Part shown: positions 37,476-46,456 of the stretch, one piece after another
How the letters are laid out: each line of letters starts with the position of its first letter
How positions within the stretch are numbered: the stretch's first letter is position 1
Source: JAKAGZ01 sp964595355
GTDB taxonomy: Bacteria > Bacteroidota > Ignavibacteria > Ignavibacteriales > Ignavibacteriaceae
DNA: 64,000 nt
Assembly: GCA_964595355.1 (NCBI GenBank)
Contig: CAZQQD010000001.1
Span: 1-64,000 of the forward strand
Reading direction: 5' to 3'
Position numbers and translations under genes: made by a program
Notes under the pieces: generated by a model
The model's input: the letters and a program-made list of their open reading frames with translations, nothing else
What the model was told of the DNA's origin: nothing
Database searches by the model: none

Positions 37476-38444
37476 TTATCCTTTAATCTTTTTGATTTCT
37501 TTAGTTAATTCAGGCAAAATTTCGAAAACGTCGCCTGCAATACCATAATCAGCTACACCGAAGATCGGGGCTTCCTTATCTTTGTTGATAGCAACAATAT
37601 ACTTTGAAGATGACATCCCGGCCAAATGTTGGATGGCTCCGGAAATGCCACACGCTATATAAAGCGAAGGAGAGACAGTTTTTCCGGTTTGTCCAACCTG
37701 TTCCCTATGAGGTCTCCACCCAGCATCAACCACTGCTCTTGACGCGCCTACAGCTGCTCCTAAGGCATCTGCCAGTTCTTCCACTAGTTTAAAGTTTTCC
37801 GGGGCCTTCAATCCTCGTCCACCTGAAACAATTATATCAGCTTCTGCAACGTCCATCTTACCTTCAGATTTTTTGATTTTCGTTACTTTAGTAGAAAGAT
37901 CAGGAGAGGCTACATCTTTAGTGATTAAGTTTAGATTCACACCACTAACTTCAATTGGTTTAAAAACATTGGGACGAAGTGTTATTACTTTTATTTCACT
38001 TTTAGGTTTCAAATCCATTAAAGCTTTTCCTGCATAAATCGGGCGCGTTGCAACAACACTTCCGTTTGATGCTTTAATACCCACGCAATCAATGAGACAA
38101 CCTGCATTTAATTTTACAGCTACTCTCGGAGCCAGGTCTTTGCCTAATGCTGTATCTGAGAATAAAATGTATTCGGCATCAATTTCTTTTGCAAACTCTG
38201 TTACAGCATCTCCATATGCAGTGGATGAGTAATTTCCGAGTTCAGCATTTTTAAAATGTGTTACATCAGCAACACCATATTTTGAAATTTCATTAAGGTT
38301 TTCAATTTCACTTCCTACAACAACTGCTTTTGCTTCAAGTCCCAGATCTTTTGAGAGACCTGCTACTACTGTAAGAACTTCAAATGCTGATTTTTTTAGT
38401 TTATTTTCCCGTTGTTCTAATACTGCTAAAATAGTTTTTGACAT
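37476..38444 (-). CDS. etfA: Electron transfer flavoprotein alpha subunit
   Basis: EtfA binds FAD and passes electrons from acyl-CoA dehydrogenases to the quinone pool. The 322-residue protein has an N-terminal ETF domain and a C-terminal FAD domain with VSGGRGLKAPENF, GASRAVVDAGW, QVGQTGKTVSP and ISGAIQHLAGM, all standard. It follows etfB by 14 nt. No ETF-quinone oxidoreductase or acyl-CoA dehydrogenase gene is close by. Confidence 0.95.
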   Translation of the reverse strand: MSKTILAVLEQRENKLKKSAFEVLTVVAGLSKDLGLEAKAVVVGSEIENLNEISKYGVADVTHFKNAELGNYSSTAYGDAVTEFAKEIDAEYILFSDTALGKDLAPRVAVKLNAGCLIDCVGIKASNGSVVATRPIYAGKALMDLKPKSEIKVITLRPNVFKPIEVSGVNLNLITKDVASPDLSTKVTKIKKSEGKMDVAEADIIVSGGRGLKAPENFKLVEELADALGAAVGASRAVVDAGWRPHREQVGQTGKTVSPSLYIACGISGAIQHLAGMSSSKYIVAINKDKEAPIFGVADYGIAGDVFEILPELTKEIKKIKG

Positions 38445-38458
38445 AATTTAGAAATTCC

Positions 38459-39211
38459 TTAAATAACTTTTGCTTCTTCTCTTAATAGTTTTACTAATTC
38501 AGGTACTGCGGAACTATCAGTACCGAGTATTCTCCCCGGTTTTTTGGGTTCCGGTAATTTAAGTTTTATAACTTCAGTAAGATTATCCGAAACAGCTGCT
38601 GGTTTTTCTTCAATAGTTTTCTTTTTGGCAGCCATAATTCCTTTCAGCGAGGCATATCTTGGTTCGTTAAGGCCTTTCTGTGCTGTTATTACGGCTGGTA
38701 ATTTTGCTTCTACAACTTCTTTACCACCTTCAATTTCTCTTTCAGCAATAACCTTATCTCCTTCGATTTTTAAGTCAACAACAACTGCAACACAAGAATA
38801 ACCTAACATTGTTGCTGCCATTTGTCCTGTAATAGAATTATCATAATCTACTGATTGTTTTCCGAAAAATACAAGCTCACATCCAAGAGATTTTATTTCT
38901 TCAGATAACGCTTTTGCAATACCGAATGAATCTCTATTATTTTCGTCTTTTAATAAGATACCTTTATCGGCCCCCAGTGCAAGAGCTTTTCTTATGCTTT
39001 CTTTGCTGCTGTCATTTCCAACGCTTATGGCAATTACCTCGCTATCTCCTCCGAGCTTATCTTTCATTTTCAAAGCTTCCTCAACAGCAAATTCGTCATA
39101 AGGATTTATTATATATGTTACACCATTTGGATCAATGGCTTTTTCATCCTGTCCAACTTTAACCTTTGTTGCAGTGTCCGGAACGTGGCTCACACATACT
39201 GCTATTTTCAT
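38459..39211 (-). CDS. etfB: Electron transfer flavoprotein beta subunit
   Basis: EtfB binds AMP and forms the electron-carrying heterodimer with EtfA. The 250-residue protein starts KIAVCVSHVPDTATKV, has INPYDEFAVEEALKMKD, ALALGADKGILL and the recognition loop region ITAQKGLNEPRYASLKG, shown in part. ATG 39211 is chosen over the TTG one codon upstream because a GGAGG lies 4 nt before it. It is the first gene of etfB-etfA-DUF151, 29 nt from an excellent promoter. Confidence 0.95.
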   Translation of the reverse strand: MKIAVCVSHVPDTATKVKVGQDEKAIDPNGVTYIINPYDEFAVEEALKMKDKLGGDSEVIAISVGNDSSKESIRKALALGADKGILLKDENNRDSFGIAKALSEEIKSLGCELVFFGKQSVDYDNSITGQMAATMLGYSCVAVVVDLKIEGDKVIAEREIEGGKEVVEAKLPAVITAQKGLNEPRYASLKGIMAAKKKTIEEKPAAVSDNLTEVIKLKLPEPKKPGRILGTDSSAVPELVKLLREEAKVI

Positions 39212-39240
39212 CAATCCTCCAAAAAATCATTTATTTTTAT

Positions 39241-39271
39241 CAAAAATAACCATTAATTTCTATAGATTCAA
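39241..39271 (-). promoter_or_regulatory. Bacteroidota-type promoter for etfBA
   Basis: On the minus strand TTG (39271-39269), a 20-nt spacer and an exact TATTTTTG (39248-39241) match TTG-N20-TAnnTTTG. The -7 box ends 29 nt before the etfB ATG. This is the best match in the window, together with the asnS promoter. Confidence 0.7.
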
Positions 39272-39278
39272 TTAATCT

Positions 39279-39311
39279 TTGTTTTTGAAAGGTCTGAGAT
39301 TGATATCTTTG
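39279..39311 (+). promoter_or_regulatory. Promoter candidate for clpS, divergent from etfBA
   Basis: TTG (39279-39281), a 22-nt spacer and an exact TATCTTTG (39304-39311) fit the same consensus. It leaves a leader of about 70 nt before the clpS ATG. The -33 boxes of this and the etfBA promoter are only 7 nt apart, so the two divergent promoters may compete for polymerase. Confidence 0.45.
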
Positions 39312-39386
39312 CTGTGGACGAGGAACTAAGAAAGATAATTGAATTATAAACTTTATCTTTTTTTAATATTTATTTATGTTAGCGAT

Positions 39387-39689
39387 ATGGAAGAGTTCAC
39401 TGAAGAGTTACAAAAATCTACTCCTGAAATTGATGTCCTTACAGAGGAAACTACAAGCACAGGGCTAGAAAGCAAGGTTGTACTTTACAATGATGACTGG
39501 CATACGTTCGACGAAGTAATTACTCAGTTGATTAAAGCGGTCCACTGCTCATTTGAAAAGGCCAGAGCACATGCGTTTGAAGTTCACATTAAAGGAAAAT
39601 CGATAGTATTTGCAGGACAATTAAAAGAATGCTTAAAGGTTTCTGGCATATTGGAGGAAATTGCCCTGACAACAGAAATTGTAACATAA
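39387..39689 (+). CDS. clpS: ATP-dependent Clp protease adaptor ClpS
   Basis: ClpS delivers N-end-rule substrates to ClpAP. With ATG 39387 the protein has 100 residues; a longer frame from TTG 39339 adds a hydrophobic stretch unlike the family, so I reject it. The core (about 30-98) has KVVLYNDDWHTFDEVITQLI, with the Asn-Asp pair that binds the substrate N-terminus, and KARAHAFEVHIKGKSIVFAG. No clpA is adjacent. Confidence 0.88.
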   Translation: MEEFTEELQKSTPEIDVLTEETTSTGLESKVVLYNDDWHTFDEVITQLIKAVHCSFEKARAHAFEVHIKGKSIVFAGQLKECLKVSGILEEIALTTEIVT

Positions 39690-39749
39690 TAATTCGTTCA
39701 TAATTCTTTTGAATTTAATTCCTTTTTGCATTATTGCTTTTACTTTTCG

Positions 39750-39780
39750 TTGTTTGTCCCTCCGTTTCTATTTATATTTA
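39750..39780 (+). promoter_or_regulatory. Bacteroidota-type promoter for typA
   Basis: TTG (39750-39752), a 20-nt spacer and TATATTTA (39773-39780), one base from consensus, end 31 nt before the typA GTG start. Confidence 0.5.
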
Positions 39781-39811
39781 AAATCTAGATTATATTTTTA
39801 AAAGGAAATTT

Positions 39812-41659
39812 GTGGAAAACATTAGAAACGACATAAGAAATATTGCAATTATTGCTCATGTCGATCATGGTAAGACTACCTTAGTTGATCACATGTTAAA
39901 ACAAACAGGTGTTTTTAGAGAAAACCAGCACATTGAAACAAGAATAATGGATTCAAATGCGCTTGAAAAGGAAAGGGGAATTACAATTCTCGCCAAAAAT
40001 TTAAGCGTAAATTATGAAGGAGTTAAAATAAATATAGTTGATACACCCGGACACGCTGACTTTGGAGGAGAAGTAGAACGGACTCTAAGAATGGTTGATG
40101 GGGTTTTGTTGCTTGTTGATGCTGCAGAGGGACCATTGCCTCAAACAAAATTTGTGCTGAAGAAATCTCTTGACCTTGGTTTGAGGCCAATTGTTGTTAT
40201 AAATAAAATAGATAGAAAAGATGCCCGACCTGATGAAGTACTCAATGAAGTTTTTGACCTTTTTGTTTCGCTTGGAGCATCAGAAGAGCAATTAGATTTT
40301 CCATATGTATGGACAATTGCAAAACAAGGAATTTCCAAACTAAAATTGGAAGATGAAGGGAAAAATCTTTTTCCTTTATTCGATGTAATATTGAAATCAG
40401 TTCCACCACCTGAAAACGATATTGAAGCTTCCTTTCAGATGCTTATTTCCGCGATTGATTATAACGATTACCTTGGGAGAATAGGAATTGGCAGAATCCA
40501 CGCAGGAAAAGTGAAAATGGGAGATAATATTGTTCTCATTTCGCGTGAAGGAAATAAATCAAATGCTAAGATTACGAAACTTTATATTTATAAGGATTTT
40601 CACCGTGTAGAGGTAAACGAACTATCAGCAGGTGATATTGGTGCAATTGCAGGGCTTGAAGACGTTAATATTGGTGAAACGATCGCAAGCCCGGATAAAC
40701 CTGAGGGCCTTCCTTTTACTGCTATTGATGAACCAACCATAACGATGAATTTTATGGTCAACAATTCTCCTTTTGCAGGACAGGAGGGAAAATATGTTAC
40801 AACAAGAAATATCAGTGAAAGGCTTTCAAGAGAATTAAAATCAAATGTAAGTCTTAGTGTTGAGATGACCGATTCACCTGACAGCTTTAAAGTCAGTGGA
40901 AGAGGTGAACTTCATTTGGCAATACTAATTGAAAATATGAGAAGAGAGGGATACGAATTACAATTAAGCAAACCACAAGTAATATTTAAAAGAAAACTCG
41001 ATGTTCTTTGTGAACCAATTGAACACGTTATTATTGATGTGCCTGAGGAATTTGTTGGTGTTGTAATTGAGAAGCTGGGGAAAAGAAAAGGCGAAATGAA
41101 AAATATGGTGACATTTAATGAAAACACAAGAATCGAATTTCTAATTCCTTCAAGAGGTTTGATAGGTTACAGGGCAGAATTTATGACTGATACTAAAGGT
41201 ACAGGAATTCTTCATCATAATTTTGAATCTTATGAACCTTATAAAGGAGACATTCAACAAAGACAACGTGGTGCATTGGTCTGTATGGAAGCTGGAATTG
41301 CCTCTTCTTATGCGATGTTTAAATTACAGGAACGTGCAGTATTTTTTATAGAAAATGGTACAAGAGTTTATGAAGGTATGGTAGTTGGAGAAAACTCGCG
41401 TGAAAACGATATGAGAGTTAATGTAACAAAAACAAAACAACTTACAAATATGCGCGCATCAGGTGCCGATGAGGCTATTCGTTTGGAACCGCCAACCATA
41501 ATGACTCTTGAACAGGCAATTGAATGGATAACCGACGACGAATATGTTGAAGTTACACCGGAAAATATTAGAATCCGGAAAAAATATTTAACAGAAATGG
41601 ATAAGAAAAGTGCTAAGCTTGCTGCAAAGCAGAAAGTGTCGGTGCAAGCAATTTCTTAA
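39812..41659 (+). CDS. typA: Translational GTPase TypA/BipA
   Basis: TypA/BipA is a ribosome-associated GTPase involved in stress and low-temperature ribosome assembly. The 615-residue protein has G1 AHVDHGKTTL, the switch region with ERGITI, G3 DTPGHADFGGEVER, and G4 NKIDR. EF-G-like domains III and V follow, and the BipA-specific C-terminal domain has RGLIGYRAEFMTDTKGTG and MRASGADEAIRL. The start is GTG with AAAGGA upstream. Confidence 0.95.
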   Translation: MENIRNDIRNIAIIAHVDHGKTTLVDHMLKQTGVFRENQHIETRIMDSNALEKERGITILAKNLSVNYEGVKINIVDTPGHADFGGEVERTLRMVDGVLLLVDAAEGPLPQTKFVLKKSLDLGLRPIVVINKIDRKDARPDEVLNEVFDLFVSLGASEEQLDFPYVWTIAKQGISKLKLEDEGKNLFPLFDVILKSVPPPENDIEASFQMLISAIDYNDYLGRIGIGRIHAGKVKMGDNIVLISREGNKSNAKITKLYIYKDFHRVEVNELSAGDIGAIAGLEDVNIGETIASPDKPEGLPFTAIDEPTITMNFMVNNSPFAGQEGKYVTTRNISERLSRELKSNVSLSVEMTDSPDSFKVSGRGELHLAILIENMRREGYELQLSKPQVIFKRKLDVLCEPIEHVIIDVPEEFVGVVIEKLGKRKGEMKNMVTFNENTRIEFLIPSRGLIGYRAEFMTDTKGTGILHHNFESYEPYKGDIQQRQRGALVCMEAGIASSYAMFKLQERAVFFIENGTRVYEGMVVGENSRENDMRVNVTKTKQLTNMRASGADEAIRLEPPTIMTLEQAIEWITDDEYVEVTPENIRIRKKYLTEMDKKSAKLAAKQKVSVQAIS

Positions 41660-41701
41660 AATAATTATTGCGGGGAATACTAACAAAAAAGAGGTGAATA
41701 T

Positions 41702-43168
41702 ATGTCTGATAATGCTTTACAAGGGTTAAAACCTGAAATTCTATGGCAGAGATTTTATGAAATTTCTCAGATACCCAGGCCTTCTAAAAAAGAAGAAAAA
41801 ATTCTTTCATACTTAAAAAATTTTATAGGGGATTTGAACCTGCAATATAAACAGGATAAAAGAGGCAGCATTGTAATTAATGTGCCCGCTACCCCAAGTT
41901 ATGAAAATTCACCAACTGTTGTTTTGCAGGGACATGTAGACATGGTATGCGAAAAAAATAAAGTGACTAAACATGATTTTGAAAATGATCCTATCAAATT
42001 AATTAGACAGGATGGGTGGGTAACAGCAGATGGTACAACACTAGGAAGTGATAATGGAATTGGTGTTGCAGCTGCTCTCGCAGTAATTACAGATAAAGAT
42101 GTTGTACATGGACCGCTTGAAATTCTTTTAACTGTGGATGAAGAAACCGGGCTAACAGGTGCAACTGATCTTAAAAAAGGAATGATAAGTGGTAAAATCC
42201 TTCTTAATATGGATTCTGAAGAAGATGGTGCATTTTATGTCGGCTGTTCAGGAGGAATTGATACTATAGCTGAATTTAAACTAGAATTAACAGTACCGCC
42301 AAAAAATATGGAAACTTATGAACTGCTAATTACAGGCCTTAGAGGTGGACACTCTGGTCTGGATATACACACAGGACGAGCCAATGCAATAAAATTGGTG
42401 GGTAGAGCATTGAGCCGGTTAGAACCATTAAGTTATTCGATAGCAAGTCTGGATGGTGGAAGTCTACGGAATGCAATACCCAGGGAAACTGAAGCCACCA
42501 TACTAATCAAAAAGTCAGATGTTGGTAAAGCAAAAAGAATAATTAAGAATTTTGAGTCACTGGTTCAAAATGAATTTAAAATTTCAGACAGCGAAATTAA
42601 AATTGAATTTAAAAAGATAAAAAGACCCGTAAAAAAAGTCTTTAAAAAATCTTTTGGTGCTAAAATTGTAAATACTCTGTTATCTTTGCCTAATGGTATT
42701 ATATCGATTAGTCAGGAATTACCTGATCTTATTGAAACCTCTACTAATGTTGCAACAGTGCACACGACTCCCCAAACATTAAAAATTGAGACTAGTCAAA
42801 GAAGTTCTATCGATAGTGCAAATCAATACATAGCAAAGAGCGTTGAGGCAATATTTAAATTGGCAGGTGGAAAGGTTTCTACAACGGACGGCTATCCTGG
42901 CTGGACTCCTGACCTTAGTTCAAAGCTACTAAAATTGTCAAAAGATGTCTTCAGGGGCTTATTTAATAAAGAGCCACAGATAAAGGCTATTCATGCAGGA
43001 CTTGAATGTGGTATTCTTGAAGGTAAAAATCCCGGGATGGATATGATATCTTTTGGTCCAACTATTCAGGGAGCTCATTCTCCAGATGAAAAAGTTAATA
43101 TTGAAACTGTTGAGAAGTTCTATGATCTTCTGAAAGGTATTCTTAAGAGACTTGCGACTAGTAATTAA
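41702..43168 (+). CDS. pepD: Aminoacyl-histidine dipeptidase (M20 family, PepD-like)
   Basis: PepD is a cytoplasmic metallopeptidase that cleaves Xaa-His and other dipeptides. The 488-residue protein has the M20 metal ligands in VLQGHVDMVCEKN and TLGSDNGIGVAAALA, the catalytic Glu in VDEETGLTGATDL, and NMDSEEDGAFYVGCSGG. The dimerisation lid includes LRGGHSGLDIHTGRANAIKL. The C-terminus has IHAGLECGILEGKNPGMDM and GAHSPDEKVN. It starts 42 nt after typA with a GAGGTGA Shine-Dalgarno. Confidence 0.92.
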   Translation: MSDNALQGLKPEILWQRFYEISQIPRPSKKEEKILSYLKNFIGDLNLQYKQDKRGSIVINVPATPSYENSPTVVLQGHVDMVCEKNKVTKHDFENDPIKLIRQDGWVTADGTTLGSDNGIGVAAALAVITDKDVVHGPLEILLTVDEETGLTGATDLKKGMISGKILLNMDSEEDGAFYVGCSGGIDTIAEFKLELTVPPKNMETYELLITGLRGGHSGLDIHTGRANAIKLVGRALSRLEPLSYSIASLDGGSLRNAIPRETEATILIKKSDVGKAKRIIKNFESLVQNEFKISDSEIKIEFKKIKRPVKKVFKKSFGAKIVNTLLSLPNGIISISQELPDLIETSTNVATVHTTPQTLKIETSQRSSIDSANQYIAKSVEAIFKLAGGKVSTTDGYPGWTPDLSSKLLKLSKDVFRGLFNKEPQIKAIHAGLECGILEGKNPGMDMISFGPTIQGAHSPDEKVNIETVEKFYDLLKGILKRLATSN

Positions 43169-43432
43169 AAGAAGAGATAATTAGCCTAAACTTTTATATT
43201 GGCTTTTACAGAGGGGAGGAATTGTTAAATTACAGGTAACAACTTTATTTTGAAGTTTTCTTTTGCTAATTTATACAAATTCCAGCCTATATAGAGCAAT
43301 TTTATTTATGCATAAGGTAATGATATACAATTTCGTGATGGAAAGTGTATTGTAACGTGTTTTTAACACTTTGATAAGAAGTGACACAAAATTTATATGC
43401 AGTAAAAAAATATTTTTCTTTCCATAATTTTT

Positions 43433-46400
43433 ATGAAAGATAAAGGAAATACTGTTACTACTGATAACAAACGGAATTTATACAAACTTCTTTTTGAGAA
43501 TCATCCTAATCCACTGCTTGTTTTCCAAAGAGACTCACTGGATATATTATCATTTAACAATGCTGCTAAAGAGTTTTACGGATATAGTTCTGAAGAGTTT
43601 CTGAAATTAACCATACTTGATATCAGACCCGAAGAAGAAAAACAAAAATTTATCAAGTACTTTAAATCACAGGATTTTAATAATACAAGAGCAGGTATAT
43701 GGAAACACAAGAGAAAAGACGGTACAGTGATTTGGGTTGATGTGACTGCAAGTGATATTGAATTTAATAATATTCCCGCCAGAATGCTCTCTATTATTGA
43801 TGTGACTGAAAAGGTAGAATCTCAACAGGCATTGAAAGATGAGGAAATGAAATATCAGACCCTTGTAGAAACAGTAAATGAAGGAATAGTATTGGCAGAT
43901 AATAATGATGTTATAAAGTTTGTAAATAAACACTACTGTGAAATGCTGGGGTATACGAAGGAAGAATTAATAGGCAAAGTTGGTTATGAAGTACTTCTGG
44001 ATAAAGAAACACAGGAAATAATAAAAAAACAAAATTTTGAAAGAACAAAAGGAAAATCGAATAAATATGAATTAAAGATGAGAAAAAAAGACGGGACGCC
44101 TATTTATATGGAAATCAGTGGGACTCCTGTTTATGATAAAAAAGGGGATGTTATCGGTTCTCTTGGTTTACATTTTAATATAACTGATAGAAAAAAAGCA
44201 TTAAAGGCACTTGAAGAATCGGAAGAAAAATTCAGGTCATTAGCTGAACATTCAATTGTTGGGGTTTACCTAATTCAGAATGAAATTTTTAAATATATAA
44301 ACCCAAGATTAGCAGAAATATTTGGTTATAACATTAATGACCTGCTTTATAAAAAGGGACCTAAGGATCTTACACCCCCTGAAGATTGGAAAATAGTAAA
44401 AGAAAATCTGCGAAAGAGGGTAAATGGGGAAGTGTCGGCTATAAATTATTCCTTTAAAGGGATTAAAAAAGATGGAAGTGTAATTTATGTTGAAGTCTTT
44501 GGCTCAAAAGTTACATACTTAGATAAACCGGCTGTTATAGGAACTTTGCTGGATATAAGCGCACGTAAAAAAGCTGAAGATTCATTGCGTGAAAAAGAAG
44601 AAAATTTTAGAAATTTGATTAATTCTTCAATCGATTCTGTTTATGTTATACAAGATAACAAGCTTGTTCTTGTAAACCCTGCATGGGAAAAACTGTTCGG
44701 TATATCCTCAAAAGAAGCAATTTCTTCAAAATTTAACATTATGGATATTGTGGCAGAAGAAAGTAAGTCTCTTATTCAGGAAAGGATGAGACAAACAGAA
44801 CAGGAAAATTTCTCACCCACAAGATATGATATGAAGGTCATTACACGAAAGCAAGGAATAAGAGAATTAGAGGTTAGTGTCTCTGAGATTATGTGGCTTG
44901 GCAGAGCGGCGGTCCTGGGAATTTACAGAGATATAACTGATAGAAAAGAAGCTGAAAGAATTTTACGTACATCCGAAGAAAAATTCAGAGACTTGTTTGA
45001 ACTCGCTCCCGTGGGAATTTATCAATCAACATTCGATGGTAAAATTATTACTGCGAATTTGAGATTAGCTAAAATTCTCGGATTCGACTCGACAGAAGAG
45101 TTTATGGAACATAAACTTGGAGAATTTTATGCAGATAAAAATCAAAGGCAAAGATTGATTACTGAGTATGAATCAAAAGGATCAACAGCGGATATTGAAC
45201 TTGAATGGATAAAGAAAGATGGTAGTATAGTCTGGGTTCAGTTGGATGCACACGTAATACAAACTTCTGAGAAAGATAAACCGTATTTCGAAGGGTTTGT
45301 TCGTGATATAAGTGACAGGAAAAAAGCTGAAAAAGAAATACAAGAGACCGAAATAAGATACAGACAACTGATTGAATCTGTTAATGCAATTTTCTGGAGA
45401 GCGGATGCAAATAACTTCCAGTTTAAATTTGTGAGTAAACAGGCTGAGACATTGCTTGGTTATCCTATAGAAAATTGGCTGAGCGAACCCGATTTCTGGA
45501 TAAAACATATATATCCGGATGATGTTGAAATAGCTATTAATTATTATAAAAAAGCTACAAAGGAAAAGAAGCTGTATGAATTTGATTACAGAATGATTTC
45601 CAAAGATGATTCATTAATTTGGTTAAGAAATATTGTTAGTGTAATTCTAAAAGATGATGTGCCATATGAGTTGATTGGTGTTATGGTTGATATGACTCAA
45701 CAGAAAAAAAGTGAAGAAGAAATTATTTCTGCAAAGGAAAAAGCTGAAGAGGCAAATAGGTTAAAGACAGCATTTTTATCGACGGTTTCTCACGAGATTC
45801 GTAGTCCATTAAATGCTATACTTGGATTCAGCAGCATATTAAAAGAGATCTATTATGATAGGGCCAGTGAGGAAGACAAGCAATTTTTTAATTCAATGGA
45901 AGAGGCTGGCGCAAGATTGCTTGATACAATTACGCAGGTTCTCGATATATCCAGGCTGGAAGCAGATGACTTTTCATTAAATATAAAACCTGTTTCATTC
46001 AACAAGTGTATTAGATCAGCTTATAATGTTCTGAATGTTCAGGCTGAAGAGAAAAAACTAAAAATAGAACTTGATTTGCCAGGAAAAGAGATAATGCTGG
46101 ATACAGATGAATATTGTCTTGGCGGTGTTCTTGTAAACCTGATAAGTAATGCAATTAAATACAGCAAAAAAGGAACTATTGCTGTTAAGCTTAGAGAGAA
46201 TAAAGATAGTGTAATTTGTTCAGTTAGAGATGAAGGAATTGGAATGTCAGAAGAGTATCAAAAGCATTTGTTTGAAACATTTAGCCAGGAAGATGTGGGC
46301 TTAAGCAGAAGGTACGAGGGAACTGGGTTGGGGCTTGCTATTACAAAAAGATATTTAGATTTGTTAGGTGGCAATATAGAAGTGCAAAGTAAAAAAGGTA

Positions 46401-46450
46401 TAGGTACAACTATGATATTTTCTGTGCCGAAATCGATATTAATTCATTAA
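43433..46450 (+). CDS. Multi-PAS sensor histidine kinase
   Basis: This 1005-residue sensor kinase has six PAS domains in tandem (roughly 10-130, 133-255, 260-380, 382-505, 508-632 and 635-760), each mostly followed by a PAC-like motif such as DITDRKKA. A HisKA domain follows with phospho-acceptor H787 (SHEIRSPLNAILGF), then a HATPase domain with NLISNAIKYSKKG, DEGIGMS and GTGLGLAI. There is no membrane helix, so it is cytoplasmic and probably senses redox, gas or ligand cues. No receiver domain or response regulator gene is adjacent: it is an orphan. The 264 nt upstream hold only a weak inverted repeat, AAAGTGT (43342-43348) and ACACTTT (43366-43372). It converges with the peptidase gene, 6 nt away. 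Confidence 0.92.
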   Translation: MKDKGNTVTTDNKRNLYKLLFENHPNPLLVFQRDSLDILSFNNAAKEFYGYSSEEFLKLTILDIRPEEEKQKFIKYFKSQDFNNTRAGIWKHKRKDGTVIWVDVTASDIEFNNIPARMLSIIDVTEKVESQQALKDEEMKYQTLVETVNEGIVLADNNDVIKFVNKHYCEMLGYTKEELIGKVGYEVLLDKETQEIIKKQNFERTKGKSNKYELKMRKKDGTPIYMEISGTPVYDKKGDVIGSLGLHFNITDRKKALKALEESEEKFRSLAEHSIVGVYLIQNEIFKYINPRLAEIFGYNINDLLYKKGPKDLTPPEDWKIVKENLRKRVNGEVSAINYSFKGIKKDGSVIYVEVFGSKVTYLDKPAVIGTLLDISARKKAEDSLREKEENFRNLINSSIDSVYVIQDNKLVLVNPAWEKLFGISSKEAISSKFNIMDIVAEESKSLIQERMRQTEQENFSPTRYDMKVITRKQGIRELEVSVSEIMWLGRAAVLGIYRDITDRKEAERILRTSEEKFRDLFELAPVGIYQSTFDGKIITANLRLAKILGFDSTEEFMEHKLGEFYADKNQRQRLITEYESKGSTADIELEWIKKDGSIVWVQLDAHVIQTSEKDKPYFEGFVRDISDRKKAEKEIQETEIRYRQLIESVNAIFWRADANNFQFKFVSKQAETLLGYPIENWLSEPDFWIKHIYPDDVEIAINYYKKATKEKKLYEFDYRMISKDDSLIWLRNIVSVILKDDVPYELIGVMVDMTQQKKSEEEIISAKEKAEEANRLKTAFLSTVSHEIRSPLNAILGFSSILKEIYYDRASEEDKQFFNSMEEAGARLLDTITQVLDISRLEADDFSLNIKPVSFNKCIRSAYNVLNVQAEEKKLKIELDLPGKEIMLDTDEYCLGGVLVNLISNAIKYSKKGTIAVKLRENKDSVICSVRDEGIGMSEEYQKHLFETFSQEDVGLSRRYEGTGLGLAITKRYLDLLGGNIEVQSKKGIGTTMIFSVPKSILIH

Positions 46451-46456
46451 TTATCA

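Noticed and set aside
43342..43372. Inverted repeat AAAGTGT/ACACTTT upstream of the six-PAS kinase
   Set aside because: The arms are only 7 bp with a 17-nt gap in AT-rich DNA, so chance is likely; noted only in the kinase entry.
45182..45508. 108-codon minus-strand open frame
   Set aside because: It is antisense to a PAS domain of the histidine kinase and has no recognisable feature.
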